NCBI RefSeq assembly: GCF_017696205.1
Contig: NZ_JAAORD010000002.1
Location: forward strand, 186,001-250,000
Reading direction: 5' to 3'
Source: Prochlorococcus marinus XMU1402
GTDB lineage: Bacteria > Cyanobacteriota > Cyanobacteriia > PCC-6307 > Cyanobiaceae
DNA: 64,000 nucleotides
Below, piece after piece: positions 37,442 through 46,667 of this stretch (position 1 is its first letter; the number at the start of each line of letters is the position of its first letter). The notes below the pieces were generated by a model. That model worked only from the letters and a program-made list of their open reading frames with translations. It ran no database searches and was not told the DNA's origin. The translations under genes and the position numbers were made by a program.

Positions 37442-37496
37442 ATATATTCTGTACAACTCTGTATATTCAATTTTATAGCACGATTTGAAGTCAAAA

Positions 37497-38384
37497 TTAA
37501 ATTGAGTTAAATAATTCCTTGAAAGATTTTTTAATATCACTTTCTCTCATAAAAGTTTCACCAATTAATACTCCCCTAATTCCAATAGATCTAAGCGACT
37601 CTAAATCTTCGGAAGAATTAATTCCTGATTCACTAATAGGAAGAATATTTTGTTTTAAAAATATATCTGCATAAATATTCATCAATTCTATTGATGTTTT
37701 TAAATTTGTTTTGAAAGTCTTTAAGTCCCTGTTATTTATTCCAACCAAATTAAAAGATTTTAACTTTAGTATCCTTTCTAATTCATTATTGTTATGGACT
37801 TCTACGAGAACACTCATCTTTAAGTTATCAGCAATTTTCTTTAGATAAATTAAATCGTCATTACTTAAAATCGCAGCGATTAATAATATTGCATCAGCAC
37901 CAGATACCCTTGCTTTATAAATTTGATAAGCAGAAATAATAAAATCTTTGCATAGAAGAGGGAGATTAGTTGATTTCCTTACAGTTTCGAGTATTTCATA
38001 ACTACCTTGAAAAAACCTTTTATCGGTAAGTACTGAGATACATGACGCACCTAATCCTTCATAACAAATTGCTATATCTTCAGGGTTAAAATCTTTTCTA
38101 ATAACTCCTTTACTAGGACTAGCTTTTTTTATTTCAGCAATTAATCCTGGTTTTATTTTTGACTCCAAGATATTTTTATAAAAATCTTTTGGGGGAGGCA
38201 GTTTTTCAATTTTTTTTATTAGATCTTCTAAAGAAACTTTTTTTTTGAAATTCTTAATTTCAATGTCCTTATGCCATACAATTTCTTCAAGAATATTTTT
38301 TGGTTGTGCTTCTCTATGAGGCACAGCATATTCTAAATTTTCTACCCTTACAGTTGGATTGGGTGGCCTGCGTCTTATCTCCAT
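37497..38384 (-). CDS. trpC: Indole-3-glycerol-phosphate synthase
   Basis: A 295-residue TIM-barrel enzyme of tryptophan synthesis. It shows [19 protein letters not shown] near residue 103, [23 protein letters not shown] and the C-terminal [10 protein letters not shown] and [10 protein letters not shown] phosphate-binding loops. A 60-residue N-terminal extension ([18 protein letters not shown]) exceeds E. coli TrpC and is seen in cyanobacterial homologues. It is 12 bp downstream of lpd on the same strand. Catalytic Lys and Glu positions appear intact. Confidence 0.95.
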   Translation of the reverse strand: MEIRRRPPNPTVRVENLEYAVPHREAQPKNILEEIVWHKDIEIKNFKKKVSLEDLIKKIEKLPPPKDFYKNILESKIKPGLIAEIKKASPSKGVIRKDFNPEDIAICYEGLGASCISVLTDKRFFQGSYEILETVRKSTNLPLLCKDFIISAYQIYKARVSGADAILLIAAILSNDDLIYLKKIADNLKMSVLVEVHNNNELERILKLKSFNLVGINNRDLKTFKTNLKTSIELMNIYADIFLKQNILPISESGINSSEDLESLRSIGIRGVLIGETFMRESDIKKSFKELFNSI

Positions 38385-38396
38385 TAATTTTAGATA

Positions 38397-39836
38397 TTAT
38401 TTTATTTGAGAAGCAGCTTGTTTATATGCCACCTCAACTACTTCACTAAGAGTAGGATGAGTGTGAACTTCTGTAGATAATTCAATTACATCTTGATTCC
38501 TTGAAATAGCGTTTGAAATTTCTTGAATCAAATCAGCTGCATGTAAACCAAAAATATGAGCACCTAAAACTTTCCCATTATCTCTATTAAAAATCAACTT
38601 GAGTATTCCATCACTCTCCAATTCAGCCAATGCTTTTGAATTTGCCTTAAAGAAACTTTTGACAACTCCCAAAGTGAAATTTTCCTTTACAGATATCTCT
38701 TTAGCTTCAGCTTCAGAAAGACCAACTGAACTGATCTCAGGGTGAGTGAAGGTTGCTGCAGGGATACTTTTATAGTCTATTTCGACGTTGCCACCGCAAA
38801 TATTATCAACAGCAATAGTACCTTGAGCTGCAGCTGTATGGGCAAGCATTAGTTTGCCTGTTACATCTCCAACAGCCCAAATGTTAGGTATTATTTCCTC
38901 GCCATTCTTAACCCTCATTTTATCATCTATAGGAATGAAACCTTTTACAGTTTCGATTCCAACCGACTCAAGATTTAAGTTATTACTATTAGGACTTCTG
39001 CCAGTTGCCACGAGCACAGCATCAACTTCTAAAGTTTCTACAACTTCTTTAGTTTTTGCATCTGTCAGTTCTATTGTCACAGGACATCCAGGTGTTATTT
39101 TTGTCGCAAAGACATTTGACTTTGTATCTATATCTCTTGATTGAATAAGATTCTTCTTAGCAATTTTTGTAATATCTGGATCAAATGTTGGCATAATATT
39201 TTCCAAGGCCTCGATCATGGTAACTTCACAACCCAGTGCGGTATAAACATCAGCAAATTCTAATCCTATATATCCACTTCCAATAATAGCTATCCATCTT
39301 GGAAGCCACTCAAGTTTAACCGCATCATCACTAGTAAATACAGTCCTATTATCCACAGTTATTCCACGGGGTACAAAAGGAGAAGAACCAGTTGCTATAA
39401 CAATATCCTTACATGTAAAGATTTTATCAATTCCGTTTTTATCTCTTACACCTACTTTTTGATTTCCTTCAATTCTGCCAATCCCCAAAATAATTTCAAC
39501 TCCATTCCTTTTGAGAGTTTTTGTTAAATTTTCTCTAACATTTAAAACTAAATTATTTGCATGATCTGCAATTTTTGATCTCTCAAACCTTACTGGGGAA
39601 GCATGAATACCGAATTTAGCTAAATGTTCATAATCAGCTATTTCCCTGACTTTACCACTTGCAGCCAAAAGAGCTTTAGAAGGGACACAACCTTTGTTAA
39701 CGCAAGTACCGCCCATTTCAGAAGATTCTACTATTGCGACTTTCAGTCCCTTACCAGCAGCATGTTTGGCGGCATCAAAACCTCCATAACCAGCTCCTAT
39801 AACGATTAAATCAAAATCAAAACTTGAATCAGTCAC
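38397..39836 (-). CDS. lpd: Dihydrolipoamide dehydrogenase (E3)
   Basis: The 479-residue flavoprotein reoxidises lipoamide for pyruvate dehydrogenase and related complexes. FAD binding: IGAGYGG near 13-19; redox disulfide Cys45/Cys50 in GGTCVNKGC; NAD site GSGYIGLEFAD; second FAD motif IWAVGDVTG; C-terminal His-Glu pair in HTHPTLSEV. GTG start at 39834-39836. It is flanked by trpC (12 bp) and the TrmH-type methylase (7 bp), so the three are likely co-transcribed. pdhA is at 28844. Confidence 0.96.
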   Translation of the reverse strand: MTDSSFDFDLIVIGAGYGGFDAAKHAAGKGLKVAIVESSEMGGTCVNKGCVPSKALLAASGKVREIADYEHLAKFGIHASPVRFERSKIADHANNLVLNVRENLTKTLKRNGVEIILGIGRIEGNQKVGVRDKNGIDKIFTCKDIVIATGSSPFVPRGITVDNRTVFTSDDAVKLEWLPRWIAIIGSGYIGLEFADVYTALGCEVTMIEALENIMPTFDPDITKIAKKNLIQSRDIDTKSNVFATKITPGCPVTIELTDAKTKEVVETLEVDAVLVATGRSPNSNNLNLESVGIETVKGFIPIDDKMRVKNGEEIIPNIWAVGDVTGKLMLAHTAAAQGTIAVDNICGGNVEIDYKSIPAATFTHPEISSVGLSEAEAKEISVKENFTLGVVKSFFKANSKALAELESDGILKLIFNRDNGKVLGAHIFGLHAADLIQEISNAISRNQDVIELSTEVHTHPTLSEVVEVAYKQAASQIK

Positions 39837-39843
39837 TTTTTAT

Positions 39844-40689
39844 CTACATATTAGATGTGTATGTGACTCTTTTTCGTTCTAGTAATAATGGAACTGCAAC
39901 GCAAGCCACATTTAATGATTCTACAAGCTCACTATGCGGAATTGTAATTGTTTCATTAAAAGCTTCTTGAATTTTTTTATGAATACCTTGCCCCTCATTA
40001 CCCAAAATCAATACAGTGGACTTAGTCCAATCAATTTCCCAGTATGGTTTTGAAGGTTTTTTTGAAATTTTATTAAAGCTACTAGTGGAAAAAATCTTAA
40101 ATCCTTCATTTGATAATTCAGATAAAGACTTTAATAAAGAATTTATTATTTCTTCTTCAGTACCCTCATATCTTTGAAATGGGAGATTAAAGACAGCGCC
40201 AGTTGATGCTCTTAATACTTTTTGGCTTAATGGGTGCGCACCTCCAGCTAAAAAAATTGCATCAACACCAGCAGCTAAAGCAGTTCTAAAAAGATTACCC
40301 ATATTCCCAGGATCTTGAATCCTATCTAGAACAAGAACAAAATCATTCTTACTATTGAATTGATAATTAGGTATTGAAGAAATTTCTACTAATGCTGCGA
40401 TGCCATCTGGATTAACTGTTGAAATCGCAGAAGCTAAAACCTCTTCTGAGACCAAAGTTAATAATGATTCATCAAACTGTTTACTAAGATTTTGGTTCTT
40501 TTTTAGCCATTTTTCAGTAACTAAAATTTTGGAGGGAGAATTTCCAGACTTCAGCAATTCCTCAATAAGATGAGTCCCCTCTATACAAAAAAAATCTTTA
40601 TCTTTGCGAGAGGATCCGCTTTTAAATGACCTAAATTTTTTAACTAGATTATTGTTTTTACTAGTTATTTTTAAAAAAGTATTTTCTAT
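39844..40689 (-). CDS. TrmH/SpoU-family RNA 2'-O-methyltransferase, start unresolved
   Basis: The SPOUT domain is clear: LVLDRIQDPGNMGNLFRTALAAGVD, STGAVFNLPFQRY, LILGNEGQGI and a C-terminal IPHSELVESLNVACVAVPLLLER, the 2'-O-ribose methylase signature. A gene finder would start at TTG 40555-40557, but the same frame is open to TAA at 40723-40725 and reads ITSKNNLVKKFRS and DFFCIEGTHLIEELL, the substrate-binding N-terminus of the family. That part has no ATG, GTG or TTG, so I set the boundary at an ATA (40687-40689); true initiation is unknown. Target may be 23S rRNA or tRNA. Confidence 0.8.
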   Translation of the reverse strand: MENTFLKITSKNNNLVKKFRSFKSGSSRKDKDFFCIEGTHLIEELLKSGNSPSKILVTEKWLKKNQNLSKQFDESLLTLVSEEVLASAISTVNPDGIAALVEISSIPNYQFNSKNDFVLVLDRIQDPGNMGNLFRTALAAGVDAIFLAGGAHPLSQKVLRASTGAVFNLPFQRYEGTEEEIINSLLKSLSELSNEGFKIFSTSSFNKISKKPSKPYWEIDWTKSTVLILGNEGQGIHKKIQEAFNETITIPHSELVESLNVACVAVPLLLERKRVTYTSNM

Positions 40690-40877
40690 GAGTAATTTGA
40701 AAAGTTCATTATCTACTATATTTTAATAACATAAATATTTTGATCAATTATTTATTAAATTTTTATTTTCCAAGAAATAAAAAATATATTTTCAATTTTA
40801 TTTAATTTTCAAGACGTTACATAGGGTGGACTTACTAATTTTCGTTTGTCATCATGAATCTAATAAATTAAGTCTTA

Positions 40878-42248
40878 ATGATTTGCGTAAGCAAAAAGAA
40901 GTCATATCTTAAATCACAAAATTTAAAGATTTTTGGCCAAGGCAAATTAAATGGAATCGTTGAAATAAGTGGTGCGAAGAATTCGGCTTTAGTTTTGCTT
41001 GCTGCATCATTACTAACAAATGAAAGAATAGTTCTTCAGAATGTTCCTCGCCTCACTGATATTGACAAAATGGCTAATATCCTTAGAAATTTAGGGGTTA
41101 AAATAATAGAAAAAAACAATAAATTAGAAATAGACTCACAAAATATTTCTATTAAAGAACTTCCATATGAACTTGTTAATGGATTAAGAGCAAGTTTTTT
41201 TTGTATAGGTCCACTATTAGGTAAATTTGGAGAGGCTAAAGTCCCTTTACCTGGAGGGTGTAATATTGGTTCAAGGCCAATAGATGAGCACATTAACGGG
41301 CTTAAAGCACTAGGAGCGGAAATTCTTATTGAAGAAGAAATTGTCAAAGCAAATATAAAAGGAGATAAAAGAAGATTAATTGGCACCCACATCAAATTAA
41401 AGTGCCCAAGCGTAGGAGCTACTGAAACTTTAATAATGGCCGCAACATTAGCGGAGGGAAGAACTACGATTGAGAATGCTGCAAGAGAACCTGAAATACA
41501 AGATTTATGCCAAATGCTAAATAAAATGGGGGCAAAAATTTACGACTCTGGCAAAGAAAAAATAATTATTGATGGTGTTAATAAGCTGCGTGGTTGTACT
41601 CATAAAGTAATTCCAGATCGAATAGAAGCTGGCACTTTTTTAATAGCTGCTGCTGCGACTTCCTCTTCGATAACAATTTCTCCTGTAATTCCTAATCATC
41701 TTGAAGCTGTCACGAATAAGCTTCAAGAGAGTGGAAGTAAAATTACGATTAAAGGTAATTCAATTACAATGCAGGGTAATAAGATCAAAGGGGTAGATAT
41801 TGAAACAGCTCCTTTCCCAGGATTTCCAACTGATTTACAAGCACCATTTACAACTTTAATGGCAATCGCAAATGGTGAATCAAAGATAACTGAAACAATT
41901 TTCGAAAACAGAATGAACCATGTTCATTTACTTAACAAAATGGGGGCAAATATAAAATTAAATAAAAATATAGCCCATATCAAAGGTGTTAAAAAAATTA
42001 AGGGAATGGATCTTGTTGGATCTGATTTGAGATCTTCAGCTGCATTAATAATTGCTGGGATTATAGCTGAAGGCACTAGTAAAATTTATGGTTTAGAGCA
42101 TTTGGATAGAGGTTATGAAAATTTTGAATCAAAACTAAAAATATTAGGTATTAAAATAACAAGAGAGCTTAACAAAAAAACTTTGACAAATAGGGAATTC
42201 AAGACTAGTTCAGACCCTTCAGATATTCCTCGATATAGAGCAGCCTAA
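40878..42248 (+). CDS. murA: UDP-N-acetylglucosamine 1-carboxyvinyltransferase
   Basis: A 456-residue EPSP-synthase-fold enzyme that starts peptidoglycan synthesis by transferring enolpyruvate to UDP-GlcNAc. SGAKNSALVLLAASLL is at 31-46, and the catalytic loop LPGGCNIGSRPIDEHI keeps the Cys (residue 128) that fosfomycin alkylates. The Asp/Arg motif region AGTFLIAAAATSS and LRSSAALIIAGIIAEG follow. A C-terminal tail of about 25 residues is slightly longer than in E. coli. It is divergent from the TrmH-type gene. Confidence 0.95.
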   Translation: MICVSKKKSYLKSQNLKIFGQGKLNGIVEISGAKNSALVLLAASLLTNERIVLQNVPRLTDIDKMANILRNLGVKIIEKNNKLEIDSQNISIKELPYELVNGLRASFFCIGPLLGKFGEAKVPLPGGCNIGSRPIDEHINGLKALGAEILIEEEIVKANIKGDKRRLIGTHIKLKCPSVGATETLIMAATLAEGRTTIENAAREPEIQDLCQMLNKMGAKIYDSGKEKIIIDGVNKLRGCTHKVIPDRIEAGTFLIAAAATSSSITISPVIPNHLEAVTNKLQESGSKITIKGNSITMQGNKIKGVDIETAPFPGFPTDLQAPFTTLMAIANGESKITETIFENRMNHVHLLNKMGANIKLNKNIAHIKGVKKIKGMDLVGSDLRSSAALIIAGIIAEGTSKIYGLEHLDRGYENFESKLKILGIKITRELNKKTLTNREFKTSSDPSDIPRYRAA

Positions 42249-42385
42249 ATTGAAAAATGCATGGGTCTTATTAAATATTTAAACGTAAGCAATATTAATG
42301 AGTGAAATACAACCTAAAAATATGAGGAATAATACCAAGAAACGACTAGACCAAATTTTATTTAAACCACTAATCTTGAGATCAT

Positions 42386-42493
42386 TCATGCCCATGTTCC
42401 GATATTAGATCCAAATGTTGTCAAGATAGTGACTACAATGAAGAGGTAGGGAACGAATTGTAAAGATAATTTTTTTGCTTTAATTTTAGTCAT
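42386..42493 (-). CDS. Small single-span membrane protein, 35 aa
   Basis: A 35-codon ATG frame: basic start MTKIKAKKLSLQ, then a hydrophobic span FVPYLFIVVTILTTFG and a short SNIGTWA end. This is the layout of a one-helix membrane protein such as the small photosystem or cytochrome b6f subunits, though it matches none I know. A perfect TATAAT lies about 15 bp upstream of the ATG. Too short for default gene finders. Confidence 0.5.
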   Translation of the reverse strand: MTKIKAKKLSLQFVPYLFIVVTILTTFGSNIGTWA

Positions 42494-42507
42494 TTGTTTT
42501 TTCTTTA

Positions 42508-42513
42508 ATTATA
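42508..42513 (-). promoter_or_regulatory. -10 box (TATAAT) for the 35-aa ORF
   Basis: Minus-strand TATAAT in the context TGTTATAATTAAAG, 14 bp upstream of the ATG. This predicts a transcript start about 8 nt before the start codon. No clear -35; weak -35 boxes are common in picocyanobacteria. Confidence 0.4.
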
Positions 42514-42739
42514 ACATAATATTACTAAATATGAAGCTTGGCTCTCAAAAATAAGTTTTTAGCTGGATATTTGCAACATAATTGTATCATATATGTGAAT
42601 AGTGCATTTTAATTTTATTTTTCTTCAGCAAATTCAATCAATATAATTCTATGTTTTTAACGATAAGATTAGCTATTAAAAAACGTATTCTTGATCACTC
42701 TTACTTGACCAAAACAATAGTCAATAGGTTGATTTTTGT

Positions 42740-42745
42740 TATAAT
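42740..42745 (+). promoter_or_regulatory. -10 box (TATAAT) for tRNA-Leu
   Basis: TATAAT preceded by TTTTTGT, 27 bp before the mature tRNA 5' end. A start near 42752 would give a short leader removed by RNase P. No good -35 at the usual distance. Confidence 0.4.
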
Positions 42746-42772
42746 AAAAAAGTTCATTTTTGCAAAAGCCTT

Positions 42773-42854
42773 GGGAGCGTGGTGGAATTGGTAGACGCAC
42801 CGCACTCAAAATGCGGCACCTTCGGGTATGTCGGTTCAAGTCCGACCGCTCCCA
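42773..42854 (+). tRNA. tRNA-Leu(CAA)
   Basis: The acceptor GGGAGCG (42773-42779) pairs with CGCTCCC (42847-42853), with discriminator A at 42854. The anticodon arm is CCGCA-CTCAAAA-TGCGG, giving anticodon CAA for TTG codons. A long variable arm (CACCTTCGGGTATG region) marks a class II tRNA, and GGTTCAAGTCC forms the T loop. The CCA end is not encoded. argD begins 6 bp after it. Confidence 0.97.
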
Positions 42855-42859
42855 CTTTG

Positions 42860-44035
42860 ATGAATACCTATAGTAGATTTGATATATCTTTCAAAAAGGG
42901 AAAAGGTTGTTGGCTATGGGACAAAAAAGGTAAAAAATATCTTGATGCAGTCGCTGGTATAGCAACTTGTAGTCTTGGACATAGCGATAGAGTTTTAAGA
43001 AGAAGGCTATCAACTCAACTAAGAAAGATTCAGCACATTTCCAATCTCTACAACATTGAAGAACAAGAACAATTAAGTAGAACTTTAACGAATATGAGTT
43101 GTGCTAAAAGTGTCTTCTTCTGCAACAGTGGAGCTGAAGCTAATGAATCAGCAATTAAATTAATAAAAAAATATGGTAATACAATAAATAAGGGTAAAGA
43201 ATCAATTATTCTCGCAGCAGAATCCAGCTTTCATGGAAGGACGCTGGCAGCATTGAGTGCTACTGGACAGCCCAAATATCAAAAAGGCTTCGAACCATTG
43301 ATTCAAGGGTTCAAATTTTTTAAATTTAACAATTTTGATTCGGTAAAAAAATTATTTGAAGAGTGTGAAAATAATGATCAAAAAATTTCAGGCGTTTTAG
43401 TTGAACCAATACAAGGAGAAGGTGGCGTAATTCCTGGAAGTAAAATATTTTTTAAAAGCCTGAGAGATATATGTGATAAATATAATTCTCTTCTAATTTT
43501 AGATGAGGTTCAAAGTGGAGTAGGTCGAACTGGGAAAATGTGGGGTTATGAGAATTTAGGAATTGAACCTGATGGATTCACCCTTGCTAAAGGATTAGGA
43601 GGAGGTCATGCAATTGGAGCATTATTAGTAAAAGAAAAAGCCAATATTTTTTATCCAGGAGATCATGCAAGCACATTTGGGGGGAACCCTTTCGCATGTA
43701 AAGCTGCCCTAACTGTATTAGAAGAAATAAATAGAAGAAATCTTATCAATAATGTTTATTTAAGAGGGGAACAATTAAGTGCTGGATTTGAAGAATTGTC
43801 AAAAAAATTTCCAAATATTATTACCGGAAAAAGAGGTTTAGGTTTAATACAAGGTCTTGTGATCAATGAAGATTATGCTGATGCAAAGAAAATTACATTA
43901 AAAGCTTTTGATAAAGGGTTACTGGTAGTTCCGGCAGGAGGGAACGTTGTAAGGATTGTCCCACCATTAGTTATATCTCGAAGAGAAATTAATATTCTTT
44001 TGGATAAGCTAAATTTAATTTTTGGAGAGTTATAG
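42860..44035 (+). CDS. argD: Acetylornithine aminotransferase
   Basis: A 391-residue class III PLP enzyme of arginine synthesis. VFFCNSGAEANESAIKL near 82-98 binds the cofactor phosphate, LLILDEVQSGVGRTGKMWGYE has the PLP Asp, and FTLAKGLGGGHAIGA carries the Schiff-base Lys. HASTFGGNPFACKAAL is typical too. The open frame runs upstream through the tRNA, but that is not protein; ATG 42860 is used. Only 5 bp separate it from tRNA-Leu, leaving no room for a separate leader or Shine-Dalgarno outside the tRNA. Confidence 0.94.
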   Translation: MNTYSRFDISFKKGKGCWLWDKKGKKYLDAVAGIATCSLGHSDRVLRRRLSTQLRKIQHISNLYNIEEQEQLSRTLTNMSCAKSVFFCNSGAEANESAIKLIKKYGNTINKGKESIILAAESSFHGRTLAALSATGQPKYQKGFEPLIQGFKFFKFNNFDSVKKLFEECENNDQKISGVLVEPIQGEGGVIPGSKIFFKSLRDICDKYNSLLILDEVQSGVGRTGKMWGYENLGIEPDGFTLAKGLGGGHAIGALLVKEKANIFYPGDHASTFGGNPFACKAALTVLEEINRRNLINNVYLRGEQLSAGFEELSKKFPNIITGKRGLGLIQGLVINEDYADAKKITLKAFDKGLLVVPAGGNVVRIVPPLVISRREINILLDKLNLIFGEL

Positions 44036-44046
44036 CAATTTAAATT

Positions 44047-45270
44047 TTGAAAAATGCAAATTTAAAAATTTTTGAATTATTATCACCTAAATATGAAAGG
44101 GATAATATCAAGTTAGGTTTATCAAGAATTAAAAAAGCACTTCAAAAACTTGGAAATCCTTGCGAGAATATTCCAGCGATACAAATTATTGGAACTAATG
44201 GGAAAGGATCAATCGCAGCATATTTAGAAAGTATACTTTTTGAAGCTAAAAGGAATTTTGGCGTTACGACATCGCCTCATCTTTTGGACGTATGCGAGAG
44301 GATAAGAGTTAATAAAAAAAATATTAACAAAACTGATTTTGAAAAAATCTATAGCTTAATAGAAAAAAAATTTTCAACATTTGAATTAACTCCTTTTGAA
44401 AAAATCATTTGCTGCGCGCTAAATTTTTTCAACAATAAAAAAGTTGAATTGCTCATTCTTGAAGCTGGCTTAGGGGGAAGATTAGACGCGACAACAGCCC
44501 ATAAATATAGACCAATAATTGCTATTGGGAAAATTGGCCTAGACCATAAAGAATTTCTTGGAGATACGATTGAAAAAATTGCCAAAGAAAAATTAGCAGT
44601 TATTGAAAAAAACTCAATTGTCATCTCATGCAAGCAAAATAGTGAAGTTGAAAATTTAATAAACGAAAAAGTTAAAGAGGTTGGAGCGGAAATCATCTGG
44701 AAAGATTCAATTTCGAAAAGCTATGAACTTGGATTAAAAGGGATTTTCCAAAAGCAAAATGCCTCAGTAGCTGTTGGAGCAATTGAAGCTCTGAATAATT
44801 TGGGATTTAATATTAAAGAAAAACACATATCTGAAGGTCTTAAAAAGACAGCCTGGAAAGGAAGGCTAGAGATAATAAATTATTTGAACAAAGAAATTCT
44901 TGTAGATTGTGCGCATAATTATCCCGCTGCAAAAGCACTCTCTCATGAGCGAAGGAATTGGGAGAATGAAGATAAAGGAATTTATTGGATTTTAGGTGTC
45001 CAAAGACAAAAAGATATTTACGCAATATTAAAAACTCTTCTAAAGGAAAATGATCACTTATTACTTGTGCCAGTTCCAAACCAACCAAGTTGGCAATTAA
45101 ACGATCTCTCTCAGATTAAAGAAATTGACTTTCAAAAAACATTTGAATTTAAAACATTTGAACTTGCCCTTAATTATTTATTTTCCCTAGAAAAATGGCC
45201 ACATAATCATCCTGTGTTAACAGGTTCTATTTTTTTAGTTGCTGAATTTATTAAATTTGCAAAAAAATAG
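44047..45270 (+). CDS. folC: Bifunctional dihydrofolate synthase / folylpolyglutamate synthase
   Basis: A 407-residue Mur-ligase-fold enzyme that adds glutamate to dihydropteroate and folates. IIGTNGKGSIAAYLESIL near 46-62 is the P-loop, TSPHLLDVCERIRVN and LEAGLGGRLDATTA are family signatures, and VDCAHNYPAAKAL starts the C-terminal domain. The start is TTG at 44047. It follows argD by 11 bp on the same strand and ends 5 bp from the convergent flavin oxidoreductase gene. Confidence 0.93.
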   Translation: MKNANLKIFELLSPKYERDNIKLGLSRIKKALQKLGNPCENIPAIQIIGTNGKGSIAAYLESILFEAKRNFGVTTSPHLLDVCERIRVNKKNINKTDFEKIYSLIEKKFSTFELTPFEKIICCALNFFNNKKVELLILEAGLGGRLDATTAHKYRPIIAIGKIGLDHKEFLGDTIEKIAKEKLAVIEKNSIVISCKQNSEVENLINEKVKEVGAEIIWKDSISKSYELGLKGIFQKQNASVAVGAIEALNNLGFNIKEKHISEGLKKTAWKGRLEIINYLNKEILVDCAHNYPAAKALSHERRNWENEDKGIYWILGVQRQKDIYAILKTLLKENDHLLLVPVPNQPSWQLNDLSQIKEIDFQKTFEFKTFELALNYLFSLEKWPHNHPVLTGSIFLVAEFIKFAKK

Positions 45271-45275
45271 AAAGG

Positions 45276-46631
45276 TTAAATATTAAATTTTTCCTTTATT
45301 TCCCAGCCTGCCAATTTGCCTGGATTTAGTAGCCCTTTAGGATCAAATTTTAATTTCGCTTTTACTTGATCTGAGTCAACCACTCCTAAGCCTCCTCCTT
45401 CGACAGTTAAAACATGGGGATTAAAAATAAACGCACCAAGTTTCTTACAATCTGCCATTATTTCATTTAATTCATCTATCCCATTCCACTTTAATACAGG
45501 CAAAGCTGCTAATCGCGGTGATCCTTGTTGAGAAACTGCCTCTAGATGCCAAAGAACTTTTTTACCCCATTTTTTTCTCAAAAAATTAATTAACTCTAGT
45601 TCATTATTAAGTGGCAAAAGCATCTGTAAATACGTCCAATTTTTATCCCTAGACCTCATATGAAGAGTAGTATGGTTCCATACAACTTCAGAAATTCCAT
45701 TAATGAGTTTTTCTTCTTCCCCAAGGAGGGTAAATTCAACTTTGAATTTTTTACAAATCAATTCGATCGTTTTTGTTCCTCCAAGAGTAGATTGAATTAA
45801 TACCTTGTGACTTCTTGAGTTATTTTTAAACCATTTTGGCATTTGATCTACAATTTCTTCTTCAAGAATTGCTCCTAGTTTCAGATCAATTGCGGCGCTT
45901 GTAAGAGTTTTTAATATTTCTATTGTTTTTTCAAATTCAATACAGTCGATAACAATTGAAAACCATTTACGTTTGATATCAGTAGCAAGTAATAAAGAAG
46001 TAATTATTCCATTAGTCCCATAAGCATGATTCAAAGGTTCGGATTCTTCAGCATCAAATTTTAATAAATCGGGTTTTTCATTAATCGTCACTGCCTCTAA
46101 ACCGATAAGATTCCCTGGATCTCTTAAAAATCCCCACCTAATGGAGCCAATGCCTCCTGACCCACCTGCAATAAAGCCTCCAATTGTAGCGGTTTTCCAA
46201 GTACTAGGAAGCAACCTTAATTCCCTTCCATATTTTTCTAATTGTTTATTCAAATCTCCCATGACACATCCAGACTGTACTTTCACAAAACCTGTATTTG
46301 GATCAAATTCTTCTAACTTATTGAAGTAACTCATCTGCATTACAACTCCTTTAAACAATGGAACAGCCTGACCATAATTGCCTGTACCTGAACCCCGTAA
46401 AGTAAGCGGGATAGAAAATTCCCAACAAATTTTCGCTACTTTCTTCACAGCATTATGATCACTAGGTCTTACCACCAAATCAGCAATACATTCGTCTAAT
46501 CTTTCAGTAAGGATTGGAGAGTAGTTATAAAAATCTTTTGAAAGTCTTTTTACGTCGGATTGGCTTTCAATAATCTCTAAGTTTTTGACTTCCCTTAATT
46601 TGTCTAAAAATTTAAGACTATTTGATGTCAT
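45276..46631 (-). CDS. FAD-binding oxidoreductase (GlcD/D-lactate-dehydrogenase-like)
   Basis: A 451-residue flavoprotein of the FAD_binding_4 (PCMH) fold. The N-terminal half has a FAD phosphate loop PLTLRGSGTGNYGQAV near 75-91, STWKTATIGGFIAGGSGGIGS and YGTNGIITSLLLATD; the C-terminal end GLGVVDSDQVKAKLKFDPKGLLNPGKL is characteristic of GlcD-type C-terminal domains. Glycolate or a related 2-hydroxy acid would be a natural substrate in a photosynthetic cell, but the sequence does not settle this. Convergent with folC. Confidence 0.85.
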   Translation of the reverse strand: MTSNSLKFLDKLREVKNLEIIESQSDVKRLSKDFYNYSPILTERLDECIADLVVRPSDHNAVKKVAKICWEFSIPLTLRGSGTGNYGQAVPLFKGVVMQMSYFNKLEEFDPNTGFVKVQSGCVMGDLNKQLEKYGRELRLLPSTWKTATIGGFIAGGSGGIGSIRWGFLRDPGNLIGLEAVTINEKPDLLKFDAEESEPLNHAYGTNGIITSLLLATDIKRKWFSIVIDCIEFEKTIEILKTLTSAAIDLKLGAILEEEIVDQMPKWFKNNSRSHKVLIQSTLGGTKTIELICKKFKVEFTLLGEEEKLINGISEVVWNHTTLHMRSRDKNWTYLQMLLPLNNELELINFLRKKWGKKVLWHLEAVSQQGSPRLAALPVLKWNGIDELNEIMADCKKLGAFIFNPHVLTVEGGGLGVVDSDQVKAKLKFDPKGLLNPGKLAGWEIKEKFNI

Positions 46632-46667
46632 TAATAAAATTTCCTGTTTTATATATAAATTAGTCGA

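Larger units (their letters stand above)
42249..42772. other. 524-bp gap between murA and tRNA-Leu
   Basis: This AT-rich stretch has no long gene. It holds a 35-codon membrane ORF on the minus strand, its -10 box, and the tRNA-Leu -10 box, each listed separately. A plus-strand 36-codon frame (42298-42408) overlaps the minus ORF and is judged less likely to be real. Nothing else recognisable. Confidence 0.5.

Noticed and set aside
37442-37540. 33-codon N-terminal extension of the nickel permease
   Set aside because: Would overlap trpC and lacks permease features; the ATG at 37441 precedes the first helix.
42298-42408. 36-codon plus-strand ORF before tRNA-Leu
   Set aside because: Overlaps the minus membrane ORF and has no hydrophobic or domain signal; kept only as an alternative.
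42779-42859. ORF start inside tRNA-Leu fused to argD
   Set aside because: The segment is the tRNA itself; ArgD begins at ATG 42860.
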